Assembly: GCF_006542625.1 (NCBI RefSeq)
Contig: NC_044402.1
Location: 59,807,001 to 59,871,000 of the forward strand
Direction of reading: 5' to 3'
Source of the DNA: Nomascus leucogenys
Lineage: Eukaryota > Chordata > Mammalia > Primates > Hylobatidae
Length of the DNA stretch: 64,000 bases
A model generated the notes under the pieces. It saw only the letters and a program-made list of their open reading frames with translations. It was not told the origin of the DNA and did not search any database. A program made the position numbers and the translations under genes. Below are positions 1 through 11,745 of the stretch, piece by piece (positions within the stretch are counted from its first letter, which is position 1; the number at the start of each line of letters is the position of its first letter).

Positions 1-920
1 CCCCTTGTCTGCAGGAGATGTATTCCAAGGCCCCCAGTGGATGCCTGAAACTGTGGAGAGTATTATACAAACCCTATGTATACTGTTTTTATCCTTTACA
101 TACATATGTATAATAAAGTTTAATCCACAGATGTAGCCTCTCCAGTAACTTTTGTATGTTTGAGTCCAAACCTATTCCTGAATCTGTGAAATGTCCTTTA
201 CCTGCAGTAATGGCTTGGGGTCACCAGTTTCAGGAGATCCCTTGCTGAAGTCTTACAGGTTCAATGCTTTCTGGTACAACACACGGTCCTCAGTCAGAAC
301 ATGTTTTCTGTTCATGTCTTCCACACACAAATTTAATGTCTTTCCCATCTTAACTAAGAGCTTATCACATACTGTGGCTGTGATTTTTGTAGTTTGAGGT
401 AGGACAGCAAAACCAGCATGAATTTATTTTTTCCTTCTTCACAATTCTATTGATAGGAGTTTTATATTCTTACCATAGATGTTAGCAACTTCAGCATACA
501 ATATATTTTTTTCTTTTTAAGTTGAAAACTCTCCCCATTTTACTTAAAGGAGGCACTTTGCAGATTCTTTTTGGTGTACCCAAGTTGCCAACCTCACTAC
601 TTTTGGGCTTTGGGTCCATCATTAAGTAAAATAAGTGTTACTTAAACACAAGCACTGAGATGCAGTTGATCTCATAACTGAGAGAACCATTAAGTGACTA
701 ATGGGATGGGTGCATCTACAGCATGGATATGCTGGTCAAAGGGAAGAGTCACATCTCAAACAGCATGGTATGAGATTTCATCATGTTATTCAGCGTGGCC
801 CACAATTTTAAGCTTATGAATTGTTTATTCTGGAATATTCCATTTCACATTTTCAGACCATGGTTGACTGCACGTAACTGAGACTCCAGAACGTAAAACC
901 TTAGATAAGGGAAGGCTACT
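1..920 (-). mobile_element. Tigger-family (pogo) DNA transposon remnant
   Basis: This resembles the reverse complement of a Tigger element of the Tigger3/4 group. Bases 820-920 match one terminal region: TTTATTCTGGAATATTCCA, then the terminal-repeat-like run ending in GATAAGGGAAGGCTACT. Bases 525-660 match the start of the transposase reading frame in reverse, but with frame breaks. Bases 1-130 resemble the other side of the element and are cut by the window edge. No intact transposase frame remains. Subfamily is from memory. Confidence 0.7.
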
Positions 921-1249
921 CTACCAGTATGGGACTCTTAACACTTTTCCACATGGCTCTGGGTGGGGCTGAGGTGATTTATTAAAAATTACTCCAAGGA
1001 TTCATCATTTTAAGATGCAAAAACACAAAGGATCAAATGAGGTAGTTTATCAATTAGAGTGGAAAGACAAATAGAGCAAAAGGTATAGAAAGTTTCACAA
1101 GCTATGGCAGAAAATAAGATCAAGGTAAAGAAAATTTAAAAGTCAGTCTGAACCAGTCTCTGTGTCTGGCTTCCTCGGTCTGAGCTTGCAGTCAGTGTGG
1201 GAATCTGAGCTTGACACAGGAAGCTTCCTCATTGTAAACAGCTCAATTG

Positions 1250-1430
1250 ATGTAGTAGAAAGACCCAGCCTTCAAGTTGGACAGATGGTTTGGTTTTAAA
1301 GCCTAGTTCAGCAGTTTACTCTATTTGTATTCTGCAACCTATTTAATTTACTTGAGGCTCAGGTTTTCCATTGGTAAAATGGATTTATTGTGGAGATTAC
1401 AAAATTTTAAGCAAACGTCTAGCCCCACAT
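1250..1430 (+). repeat. MIR SINE fragment
   Basis: Diverged MIR: a tRNA-derived part (GACAGATGGTTTGGTTTTAA region), then the 'cttgaggctcaggttttcc...ggtaaaatgg' core and tail. Age is shown by many substitutions. Confidence 0.6.
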
Positions 1431-2608
1431 ATGTTTAAATATTTTATGTGGCAACTTTTCCAAGGATGAATTGCTGAAGGAGGTTATGCCATTTTCTTTC
1501 AAAGAAAACCCTAAAATATTCTAACTTGAATACAAATTTACTTTTTAGTTTCATCAGGAACTAAGCAGATAAATTAACCTCACAGGCATATACAGCTTTA
1601 GGAACAAAACTATATGTAAAGTAAGATATCACATGAAATTTTTTTCTAAACTTTGCATATATTTATAGAGAGATCACAGTTTATACAGAAGATATTTTTA
1701 ATACATGGTATTCTAGTAGTAGGCTTAGAAGAAATAAAATCAGTCAAGTATTCTAGAGCAAAAATTGAATCTTAGCAGAATTACTCCTTGATGCCATGAA
1801 ACAGTCTTTAATTTTTATGTTATCCACAATGATAAATGCATTACAGGCTCTCAAAATATATTGTTCATTCACTTAATAATAATGGCATGTTATTTTGTGT
1901 TGCTTACAGAATGGTATATTCCACATGAATGTAGCAAAGTAGCTCCTATGTTTATATATCTTAATTCCCTTTATTTGAGATTACATGTAATTTCATCACT
2001 CCTGGCATTGTTCTCTTCTGAGGATAAGCAATAGTTGACTCCACTCCAAATGTTTGTGACATTTATACATGGCTTTTACTTATACTTTTTGTTTCAATTC
2101 TTGCCAGGATGATTGGAGGAACATGGGATAATTGTGAGAAGGTAGGCTGGGATAAGGTCTAACTGTAGATTCTTTTTCATGATTTAATTCTTCTAGGTAA
2201 GGTTATTAAAGACTGAAACATTTCACGTCTTGTTTTATGTCATGTTTTTACAGACTATTAAAAAATGACCTCAACAAGCACAAATACAAATAAAACAATT
2301 CATATTCATTTCCACAGGATTTATTGTAATGCTGTGTTTTTTGTTAATTTTAGCAAGATTCATTTCAATATGGTTGATGACATATTCAGAACTATGTCAT
2401 CTGAATAATGTTTAAAAATGGATTTCAAGTTCTGATCTCTCAAATGTGTGCTATTATTTCTGGCTACAGGACTTAGAACGTAAATAACCCTTACATATTT
2501 GTTTACTATAAAAATTAGGAATGTCTTAGACAAGTATTAAGAAGGTAAAAATGACATTTTAACTAATGTATTTGTGTATTAATTCATATAAGAAATAGCA
2601 ATTGAATA
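1431..2608. other. AT-rich intronic sequence, nothing recognised
   Basis: AT-rich sequence with stops in all frames. I recognise no exon, RNA gene or repeat here. By position it is HMGCLL1 intron. Confidence 0.5.
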
Positions 2609-2811
2609 CAGTAGGCCCTCAATATCCACGGGTTATACATGTAGGGATTCAACCAACTATGAATCAAAAATATTTTTAAAAATAAAGAAAAATAAAAATA
2701 CAATATAGCAACTACTTACATAGTATTTACATTGTGTTAGGTATTATAAGTAATCTAGAGATGATTTAAAGTATATAGAGAGAATTCCCCACAAACACTG
2801 AGGGACGACTA
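2609..2811 (-). mobile_element. MER2-type Tigger MITE with both ends
   Basis: Starts CAGTAGGCCCTCAATATCC and ends GAGGGACGACTA, which are the inverted termini of MER2. Both sides are flanked by TA (2607-2608 and 2812-2813), the target duplication of Tc1/mariner-class elements. The internal motif ATTATAAGTAATCTAGAGAT is well preserved. The element is about 200 bp, against roughly 350 bp for the family, so part of the middle has been lost. Confidence 0.85.
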
Positions 2812-2813
2812 TA

Positions 2814-4239
2814 TTTGTTTTAAACAATGTGCTGTCTTGTGATACCATGTAAACTATGAAAATGAAAATTCAGCATAACTTCAAAGAGTTTTTAGCAGAC
2901 TGGGAAAATAAAATATGTACGAAAATAATGATTGTACTGCCAAAACCAGCAAGTATATTAAGAGAGATAAAGATGCATACTATTGAAGTTTAAAGTAATT
3001 CTAATCTCTGGGGTGATTTAGAGAAACTTCATAAAGAAGGTACCAGTACAATGAAGTCATTAAAAATATATGAATATATGGAAACGTAATCAAAATAATG
3101 GCTTTTTCAGGCAGGGCAGGGAATCTACAAAGAGCAAAGACACAGTGAAGAGAAATCTCGGGAAATGTTTGGGTAATAGAAAGAAGTTTACTTTTATTGA
3201 AATAAAGTTTTTTGTAGATGTATAGTAAAAGAAAGTTAGAAGGTTAGATTGGAGTTTCACAGATTGCTAAACTTGAACACCAGTTTATTCAGTAGAAAAT
3301 AGCAAGCCATTAAAGATTTTCAAAGTGGAAAACTAAGTAATCAGATCCATGCTCTAAGAATATAATTTTGACATTAGAAATTGAAGTAAAATGGAGAGCC
3401 ATGGGACTAGAAACAAGGAGAGCACTTAGGAGAGGGTTCTTGGGAATGGTTCTGTACACTCAAGCTGCTGCTGGCAGAGGCTAAATGCTGCAGAGGCTAA
3501 AGGGGAAGAATCAGCTAACCTTTGGTTATTGAATAAGTTCACAAAGGTGACCATCAAGTGACTTAGCAGGACTGACCCTGAGAATAACTATGTAATTTTT
3601 TTAAATGGCAAATGCAGGAGAAACAGGTTTATGTGAAAGAAATAGGGACGATGACCGCTTCAGACATGTTTAACTAAATATGCTATGTGAATGCATCAAG
3701 CTTGTAATATACATAAGGCACTTTGGGGTTGATCCTAGGGTTATGGGCATAATGGTGAGCGAGAGGGACTATGGAGGACTTAGCTAACCCATAGACCCCC
3801 TTTTCCATTCTCATTACACACACAGAAATTTTATAACTTTTAAAACATATCACCTAGCTGAGAAAAAAAAAAAATCTCAGGTTTCATCAATGAAAATGTG
3901 GCAATCATGTAGGTTGATACCACAGAAGCATATGGGGGTATCTATCCCAGAAAGAGTACCTAGAACTATAGTAATGGGATTTTAATATCTACATGGGAAA
4001 GAATTCAATGTTCTGCTAAGGTATGAATTTGGAACTATGTCTTGGAGTCTGGCATCACCTCTTTGCCAATGCAAAGTCATTGAGATCCATGCCAGCTATT
4101 TTTATTGGTTGTGAATTTGTGACACATGAGTGTTGTGGAAACCCAAATTGAGAAATTATGGTAGAAATTTGTTCAAGAATTGATAAATTCCACAGGGTAA
4201 GGGCAGAAAGCAATCAGATTTTTTCGATAGGATCATTTA
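2814..4239. other. Intronic sequence; possible old repeat at 3270-3400
   Basis: No gene is recognised. Bases 3270-3400 (agcaagccattaaagatttt and flanks) resemble the ancient L2-like repeat seen again at 21965-23280, but the match is weak. The rest is AT-rich and unassigned. Confidence 0.35.
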
Positions 4240-5330
4240 AATAATTCAAGATGCTCATAGAATTCCTACAGAAACTAAAATTACCATGAAAAGGCACTCA
4301 CAATAAAAACTATAAAGCACATGAGAAAACAAGCTAACTTAAGGAAAACAAGCACAGGAGACAACAGAAAAAAACTTTAGCAGAACAGAAAGTAACAGAA
4401 CAATCTGAAAAAGATTATAAATTAACCACATGAAATGTTTATAGAGGCAAAGGAAGAACATAAGACTTAAAGTATAATAATAAAAAAAGATATAATATCT
4501 TTGTGGATGAGAAAAATAAAATTCAGAAGATGGATAAACTTGAAACAATTTAGCAGTCTAACCAAGTATAATAAATAGCAAAATCATGTATTTGAAATGA
4601 ATCTTTAAAAAATTCACAATGTAAGCAAAAAAAACAGATCTTTACAGAAAACAAAATTAGTATTTGACAAAATGAAACATTATCTATAAATGGGAATATA
4701 TTCATTAAAATACAAAAGTGAATGAATTAATTGAACAGCAGATTACATGTAGCCAAAGGGAACAGCAGATTATGTGCAGCTTAGCCTGCAATTAAGATTT
4801 GAGAAAACTGTAAGAATGAAGCCCAGAAAAATAAATTAGTAGAAATTATGAAAGTAAGGTTAGTAGAAAATGCCTAATAGAATTTCCATATGGAGTAAAC
4901 AGAGAAAATAGATATGAGAAATATGTTTGAAAACGTAGTACCTTGAGAATTTTCTAGAAATTAGGAAAAGTACTAATGTTAATATTGAAGAAGTATAGCA
5001 GATCCTGAGATAGCTAATAGTAAAATGCAGATAAGGTAGAAACAGATAGAACAGTAGAGAAAAAAATAGACTACCCTAAAAGAATTAGCTTGACAGTAAA
5101 ATTCCTATCAGCAATAACTGAGACCAGAGACAGTAAAATAATATATTCAATGTGCCAAGATAACTGTCAACATAGAATTTTATACCTAGTCAAACTATTG
5201 CTCAAGAATGAAGGTGAAATAAAACCACTTGCTGACAAAACAGTCTGCAACATCTACCAGACTCTTGCTGAAAGAACTACTAAGTATTCACTTAAGTCAA
5301 AAACATTGAACCAGAAATAAGGGATAAGAT
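4240..5330 (+). mobile_element. Old LINE-1 (L1M/HAL1-type) 5' region fragment
   Basis: A-rich + strand sequence. At 5085-5330 it matches the conserved L1M/HAL1 block ('aatagaattttatacctagtc ... aagaatgaaggtgaaataaaac'). The 76-codon open frame at 5090-5320 is part of this repeat and is not a host gene. The upstream limit is uncertain because the sequence is badly diverged. Confidence 0.6.
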
Positions 5331-5559
5331 GAAAAAATAAATGGAGCAATTGGAGTTTGCAGCTTCAGAAAAGTAGAAATTATTTGGAACGGGTCTGGGT
5401 AAAACTTAACCACCAGGCAATCAAAGCTGAACGAAAATATTATGGCATAGTTGTGAGGAAATTCCTGAGATTAGTTAGATATGGTCAGGTCCATGTAATA
5501 CAACTTTTTACACAAGGGAATCAGTAGAGCAATCCAGGTGATGCAGTATTGTTGAGTGA

Positions 5560-5717
5560 TTTTCAATGCTGGCAGTATAATAGAACTTTAAAAACTATGT
5601 AAAATAATACATTGGTGGTTGGATTTCATTCCTGAGGTTTCTGGTTTAATTGTTTTGGAACGTATCCTAAGCATCAGTGTTTATCTTTTTTAAAGCACCA
5701 AGGTGATTCTGTGCAGC
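5560..5717 (+). mobile_element. MER5-type hAT-Charlie element
   Basis: The sequence runs from 'ttttcaatgctggcagtataatag' through 'cattcctgaggtttctggtttaa' to 'gccaaggttgagaactactg'. This is the arrangement of MER5A, whose termini are CAGTGGTTCTCAA-like inverted repeats. It is diverged, with an A-rich insertion in the middle. Confidence 0.7.
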
Positions 5718-5867
5718 CAAGGTTGAGAACTACTGTAATAGATTGTTAGAGAAGAGCAGAAGTCCAGAAGCTGGCTTTGGCCACTTGTCAAAGAAGAGAA
5801 TTCAGTTCATATTCATGATGGTAGAGGCCTTTTCTCACTCAGGAAAAGTAGCTTGACTTCTTTAGAA

Positions 5868-6080
5868 AGGGTTGGCAAGCTTTTTCTGTAAAGTTCCAGA
5901 CAATAACATTTTAGGTGTTGTGGGTCAGATGATTTCTGTTGCAACGGCTCAACTCTGCTATAGTGTAAAAGCAGCCATAGATAAGTATACAAACAGATGG
6001 GCATGGCTGTATTCTAATACAATTTTATTATTAAAAGAGTAATAGGATTTGGTCTCTGGGCCTTAGTGTACCAACCTCTG
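5868..6080. mobile_element. MER1-type hAT-Charlie element with 8-bp target duplication
   Basis: The element starts AGGGTTGGCAAGCTTTTTCT and contains 'gcagccatagataagtatac' and 'gggcatggctgtattctaat', all hallmarks of MER1. The octamer CTTTAGAA lies directly on both sides (5860-5867 and 6081-6088), the exact target-duplication length of hAT transposons. Two short open frames overlapping it on the reverse strand are chance. Confidence 0.88.
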
Positions 6081-6088
6081 CTTTAGAA

Positions 6089-6989
6089 TGTTAAAGTATA
6101 CAGTTAAGGGAACATAGTTGAGAACCATCACATTAGCCTTGGAGAAAGTAGCCGCATGCATGACTAGCTCAAAGCAGTGTTCCCTCACAAGATAAGGAAG
6201 AGCATATGAACATGAAATGAGACAGAGTGTGAAGATCTCAGAAATACAGGCATGGAAATGTCCTGGAGGGAAAGTGTGAATAAATAAAAATGTCCACATA
6301 AAGAGTTAAGGCTCCGTCAGTAAAGTGGTAGCTGTGGCCAAATAATAATTTGAAAATGCAGGAGAGCTTTGTTTTGTTCTGCATTTGTTTTATGTTTGTT
6401 TTTCACATTTAGAAGAAGAACATGTAAATAAATACCTTGGATTTTCTATTTGCTCACATCTAGATGTTTTGGGTTCAAAAATCAATGTATTTGTATATTA
6501 GCACGTTATTGTAATCATTACATGTGTATTAAAACTTTTTCTCCTTTTCCATCCTTAGCCACCTTCTCCAGTGTTATGTTCATTTAAGAACATTTTATTT
6601 TCACACATCTTGATTAAATTTACAGATTATCTAAAGCATCAACTTAGATTATAGTGATTGGAATAACGGAGGGATGAGCTTCCTGTCTGGCATAACTTTC
6701 CAATTTTACTTGAATTTTATCCTCTTTTATCCTTTCCTATCCCTCATAACCGCTTGAATGGCTTATACAACTACTTAATACTAAAACATATTTTAATTGA
6801 CATTTTAACACTTCTATAATTTCTGTAACCTAATTTCGTTACATCTTAGAATCAATAGCTATGTACTGAGTCATTGAATATGTATTTTATTTTTCTACTC
6901 CAAAGACTGTTAGGAATTTATTTCATAGTGCATCTTCCAATCAATAGCATATTAGAATTAAGGAAATAGGATATTTCTTGTGTTTTTGC
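6089..6989. other. Intronic sequence, nothing recognised
   Basis: AT-rich intron of HMGCLL1. I see no exon-like frame with splice sites and no repeat I can name. Confidence 0.45.
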
Positions 6990-7285
6990 CTCTACCTTTT
7001 CTCTGGCATCTGCTTCCACTGCCCCCACAGAGTTATATTTCTGGGAAACAAATCTGATCTTGCCACTACCTTACGTAATAATTTTCAGTGCCTCGAAACA
7101 ATTTTGAGTGATCTCAAAGTCCAGACAACTTGGAATGGCGTTCAAAGGCTTTGCTTTCTAAACCCTTTCATATTGTGACCCCCATATTCGATCTCCAGCC
7201 TCATTTCCCCCCATCCCTCTCCCTTTTATGCAGCTTGCTTCATTCATTCCTAAATATCATACTCATTATGCATTATTTCAATACA
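6990..7285 (+). mobile_element. LINE-2 (L2) 3' fragment
   Basis: Contains the L2 3' block 'aaacaatttt...tctcaaagtccagacaacttggaatggcgttcaaaggctttgc' followed by 'gatctccagcctcatttcccccc'. Two 66-codon open frames here (6978-7178, 7130-7330) are repeat-derived. Confidence 0.7.
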
Positions 7286-8050
7286 AGAATTGTAAATGTC
7301 TCTGAAGTAAGTTTAATAAAATGGGATTGATGTTGAGCTGGAAATAGCTAAAGCAGGCTTTTCCTAAAGCTTAATAATTTAAGATTGAAATGGATGTTTG
7401 TCTTTGCAGGAAATGCTTGACTTTTTAATGTTAGAATGAATTACAAAAGAAGCTTATAGAATATCTTTATTCTGAGCCTTCTAAACACACTAGACACTCT
7501 TCTGTTTGGAATGATTTAGGTAAACCCATGAGAGAGAGAGAAAAAATGAACTCTGAGGCTATGCCCAGTTCCAAGACCTTTGGATGATTAATGACTGTAT
7601 CTAAATGAGGCCAAAATATCCAGATGGGAGTAAGAAGAAAAATTCAGTTAGTTTCCTACATGGTCTCCTTGTATGTTTCCAAAGACCCAGATATTTAACA
7701 GTTGAGTGTATGTAATTATTTAAATAAAACCATACATTTCACTGGTATTTTCTGCTTTGAATGTTAATATGTTGCTATGGTATGAATAACTTTACCAGAT
7801 AATCACTTACTATTTATCCACATCTGTCACAAAAACATGTATCAAATTGTAATTATTATAGAAAGATAAAAATGTGAGCTGATTGAAAATGCTTCAAACT
7901 TTATTTGGTTTGGTCTAATGATAAAATAATAATAAAGTAATAGTGCAAAATAAATTTTCTTGATGCAGTTTCAGCTAATTCTTAATTTTTATAAAATGGA
8001 AATGGCTTATTTACCATATGCATATTTATAAGGCTCTATTTTTAATCTAG
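7286..8050. other. Intron 3' part leading to the 64-bp exon
   Basis: AT-rich intronic sequence with no repeat I can name. It ends in the acceptor tract 'ctctatttttaatctag' at 8034-8050. Confidence 0.5.
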
Positions 8051-8114
8051 GTATGTGTCTTGTGCTCTGGGCTGTCCATATGAAGGAAATATTACACCGC
8101 AAAAAGTGACAGAA
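8051..8114 (+). CDS. HMGCLL1: HMGCLL1 internal coding exon (64 bp)
   Basis: Seen: a 64-bp segment after a polypyrimidine tract and AG (8049-8050) and before a GTAAGC donor (8115-8120). From its second base it reads YVSCALGCPYEGNITPQKVT plus a final E. Known: this segment of the HMG-CoA lyase barrel reads '(RG)YVSCALGCPYEG..(S/T)P.KV.E' in HMGCL and HMGCLL1, and the matching HMGCL exon is also 64 bp. The enzyme cleaves 3-hydroxy-3-methylglutaryl-CoA to acetyl-CoA and acetoacetate. HMGCLL1 is the extramitochondrial paralogue of mitochondrial HMGCL. The upstream exon, expected to end in GG to complete the Gly codon, is outside the window. HMGCL itself is less likely, because the next exon matches HMGCLL1 better. 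The exon is too short to appear as a long open frame. Confidence 0.93.
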
Positions 8115-9349
8115 GTAAGCTACATCTCCAGCTTTTTTGGTTTATGGTAACATGATATATATTATTTTTAAAAGTGGGCTTTCTTAATATTTATTGAATC
8201 TGCATAGCATGAAGCCATAGATTAAGAGACGAACCCTGAAGACCTATTTGATCACTTAACTAATAGTTTCATTTTAACAGTGAAGTCCTGTACATTGGCT
8301 ATAACTTTTCAACGTTAAGGGACAGTTGAGTCCTATAATTTGGGTGCTCAGAGGTGGAAGGAATAAAAATATCTATTTTTGTTTTTTTGTGGCTATAGCA
8401 TAGTGAGTGGCCTGTCCCATCTCCATCAGAATGTCAGGGCAGTTTTTGGAGAAACACTTCAACTTTGCCTTGGTCGCTGAGGCAGCATCCCTGTTTTTCT
8501 CCTGCATACTTTGGCACATTATATCAGAGTATACACTATTTTTGTGTTTTTGTCCTTTTGTGATCCTGTAGATCTTACTGCTGTGATTAAGTTGCTGTTA
8601 TTCCAGAACAATTTTACAGCAATAGATTATAGTCATTAAGGCCTTGATTACTGAAGTTTATTTTCTTCCTGTCCTTTATTACTTATTTATACCAATGAAT
8701 ACAAAATGCACTGTCTTTGAGATTATATTAGATTGTCTCAGAAATTTATTTGCATATAAACTATATTAATGTAGACCTGTTTTTAAGGTTAATTTTGACA
8801 AATTTAGTAACTTTTGAAAAATTTGGCACCAAAGCAGTGAAGATGGCCTTATAAGAAAATCCAAATTTAGGCAGGATAAACTTTCAGTTTAGCTAAAGCT
8901 GTTCCTCTTTTGTGCTTTCATCTGAACTTTTGGAATCTACTGCAGATTTTTCAAATGAAACATATCCTTTTATCTATTATTTACACAAGACCCTTGCACA
9001 CAGAGGCACATATACTAAAATAACACAATTCAGATTTTTTAGGTTTTTCACTTGCATGGGACCCTTCCAAGGCTCTGTCATTAATTTGCATTCCAATTGT
9101 ATATATTTTTTTAAAGAATACCTCCAAAGGGCATAACTTCAGGCTGGCCCCACAAAACCTGGATGCACCTTTGCTTACCAGCAGACTTGCTTTCTTGCTT
9201 TTGCTGTGCGCCACATAGGAATGAACCACACACACCTTGGGTGAGGATCTCCATTTCTGTACCCGAATGCCTAAGGTGCTACTGCAGAGTCATGAAACAG
9301 GAATAATTCAGGACCAGAAACTTTAAAGGGGCCTTTTGTGTGATTCTAA

Positions 9350-9930
9350 TACATTTTGTGCTTAACTCACTCTCTTCTCTCTGAAATTACTACTTCAAAC
9401 TGTGATTACTCTGTTCAGGCCTCTGGTCGTTCCCCTCATTGTCTCCCTCCTCAGTTTTTGCTTTCTCATTACACTGTCCTTTGCATTTAGCTTTTTCCCT
9501 ACCTGGAATGTTCTTTGCATTTTATATGTCAGCTGCCTGGAAGCCATTAACATTTGCATTTGATATTCTTCCTAGAACATTCTTCTCAGATCCTTCCTTC
9601 TCACCCTCTTCAACGAGTTAGTAAGCACTTTATAATAAAGCTTACTTTATTTCAAGTTGTCACATAGGTCCTATGTGACAGATCCAGGTCAATTTCCTTT
9701 GCTACATGCTCTTGGAATCCTCTTTCTTTGTTTGAAAATTCTTATTTTAGCTAGTATTTATTTATTCCTCAGTAGGGTTGACTAAGATCTATCCTCACTT
9801 GACTTCAGGATCTGTAATAACATGAGCCATGTCAATATTCATTTCCCCATTATATCCCGGGACCTAGCACAGCACCTGCCATAAAATAGGTATTGAAGAA
9901 ATACATATTAAATGAATGAGCGAATCAGTA
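9350..9930 (+). mobile_element. LINE-2 (L2) 3' end
   Basis: Matches the L2 3' UTR order: 'ccctacctggaatgttctttgc', 'cttctcagatccttccttctc', then the terminal block 'tatcccgggacctagcacag...' and '...taggtattgaagaaatacatattaaatgaatgagcg'. It is old and diverged. The 60-codon frame at 9439-9621 lies inside it. Confidence 0.8.
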
Positions 9931-9934
9931 TCAT

Positions 9935-10225
9935 GTGCCAGATTGTGTCAAATGGCTTTTATACATTCTCATTTCACTTTTACAACCAAACACATCATTA
10001 TTAAAATTGTTTTTATCTTTTTTTTTTAAGAACAAAGTAACCAAGGCTTAGAAAATATGCTAAAAGAAGGTGTTTTGTTGTCTGTATTCTACAGATTAGG
10101 GATTGAGGCTTAAATAGGCTAATCTTCTGCCCAGTGTCACATGAGTAGGATAAGTGGGAGCCGAGATTGAAATTCAGACCTCTGTGATTCCAGAACCCAT
10201 GTCTTTGTCAAAATACCATGCTGCC
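9935..10225 (+). repeat. MIR SINE
   Basis: Contains MIR landmarks in order: 'aaccaaggcttagaaaatatg', 'cccagtgtcacatgagtagg', 'gggagccgagattgaaattcag', 'aaaataccatgctgcct'. It begins right where the L2 ends. Confidence 0.7.
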
Positions 10226-10261
10226 TTTATGCATCCATATTGCTCTTTGAAAGTAACATTA

Positions 10262-10387
10262 TTCAGCTTGAAGAGATTTTGCAATTTACCTTAAAGTATA
10301 TATATTTATAAGCCAGATAAATTAGGCCAGAAATATTAAATGACTCTACCAGTTGCAAAGCTAGTTAGTGAAAGAGCTGAACTTAAT
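10262..10387 (+). repeat. Second MIR fragment, cut by a Tigger insertion
   Basis: 'aaatgactctaccagttgcaaagctagttagtgaaagagctgaactt' is the MIR core. It is interrupted at about 10388 by the Tigger element. The lost 3' part is not obvious beyond 11279. Confidence 0.55.
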
Positions 10388-10389
10388 AT

Positions 10390-11277
10390 AGTTGATCCAT
10401 GAACAATTTGGAGGTTAGGAACACCACACTCCACATACACAGTCAAAAATCTAGGTATAACTTTTGCTCCCAAAACTTAACTACTAATAGCTTACTGTTG
10501 AGTGGGAGCCTTTTAGATAATGTAACCCGCCAATTAACACATATTTTGATTTTCGTTATCTTGAAATGGTGGGCAAATGTAGCTGGAGACCTCAATCTAT
10601 GGTGCATATTGAGCAATTCAGCTTTCTCTTATGTCATGACTTTTTTCTGCTTCTTGGGAGCACTTCCAGCGTCACTAGTTGCACTTCTTATGAGTTCACT
10701 GGTGTTATTTAAGGTTTATGGTATTGCACTAAACATAATGAAAAACACATCAGAACTGCAAGAGATCACTTTGTGCTGTGATATGCAATTTACTGGAAAT
10801 ATGAACTGTTCATACAGAGATGATTAGCATCACCAGGATTTTAAGTGGATACCCTCACTGGAGCTCACTGGAATAGCAACAGAAGGTGGCTACAAAATTA
10901 TTACAATAGTACAGTATGTACTATAATTAATTTTATGCAGTTATGATTTAGTACTGAATCATTACATGCACATTTCTCTTGAATGAGAATGGCACTATCT
11001 ACGGTCTGTGTGCTGAGTTTTGATAAATTTTAACCTTTTAAAATACATTTGTATTATTTCATAGTAAATGAGAAAAATAGATTAGTATTAACATATATTT
11101 TATATATTCATGACATACCTTTTTCTTTTTTTGACATTGCTATGCTATGGGATTTGTCTGCAAGTTTTTTCGAATTGTTGAAAATCTCCCCCCAAAAAAT
11201 TAATATAGTTATTTTAAAAAAATTCATGTACAAGTGGATCCATAGAGTTCAAACTTGTGTAGTTTAAGGGTCAGCTG
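10390..11277. mobile_element. Tigger2-like DNA transposon with both inverted ends
   Basis: The left end AGTTGATCCATGAACAATTT and the right end ...GTGTAGTTTAAGGGTCAGCTG are inverted repeats of the Tigger2 type (CAGTTGACCCTTGAACAA-like). TA flanks both sides (10388-10389 and 11278-11279). 'acttttgctcccaaaacttaactactaatag' is a conserved subterminal block. The copy is about 0.9 kb, so it is an internally deleted, non-autonomous derivative. A 142-codon open frame (10399-10827) lies inside. It has no transposase motif and I consider it chance. Confidence 0.85.
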
Positions 11278-11291
11278 TATATATATATATA

Positions 11292-11348
11292 GTGAAATAT
11301 TTGTAAATTTCACATTTTTTAGGGCAATGAAGATCTCTTATTACTGTT
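11292..11348 (+). repeat. Short direct repeat, copy 1 (upstream of the 189-bp exon)
   Basis: 57 bp that recur at 12081-12138 in the same orientation. They differ by three substitutions and one T in a homopolymer. The most recognisable part is 'tgaagatctcttattactgtt', identical in both copies apart from flanks. Confidence 0.9.
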
Positions 11349-11745
11349 TTGACCCCTAAACTAATAGCTTGAGAAATACTACTTCCAAAGTAGATCTGTA
11401 ATGCTGTGGTTTGATTATAGTGTTGAGAAACATACACCTCCCATAACTGACACTGTAGATTATAATTTCATAGCAGAACAAACAGCTGGATAAAAAGATA
11501 GGCAGATATGACTCTAAGGCAAACTTGAATATTAGAAAAAGATAACTGCAATAATCTCAAAGTCTTATATAATGTTTAGAATATCAGAAGCAAAGAAAAA
11601 GGACCAGAAAATACATTATATATTTTTCATGGACATTGCTGGTCTCAGTTGTAATTTTTACCTTTAGGTGATGTTAGTTGTGGCACAAGAGGGTTTGAGT
11701 CTCTTCATTTCCATTATTTTACTAGCACTTCACCTTTATCAACAG

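Larger units (their letters stand above)
8115..11745 (+). other. HMGCLL1: HMGCLL1 intron between the two exons
   Basis: A 3,631-bp phase-0 intron with donor GTAAGC at 8115 and acceptor 'cacctttatcaacag' ending at 11745. The branch-point region is A/T rich. It carries L2 (9350-9930), MIR pieces (9935-10387) split by a Tigger element (10390-11277), and one copy of a short direct repeat (11292-11348). Bases 8121-9340 hold nothing I can name. Confidence 0.85.

Noticed and set aside
10399..10827. 142-codon open frame on the + strand
   Set aside because: It begins next to the inverted terminus of a Tigger2-like element and lies wholly within it. It has no transposase motif and no expression signal.
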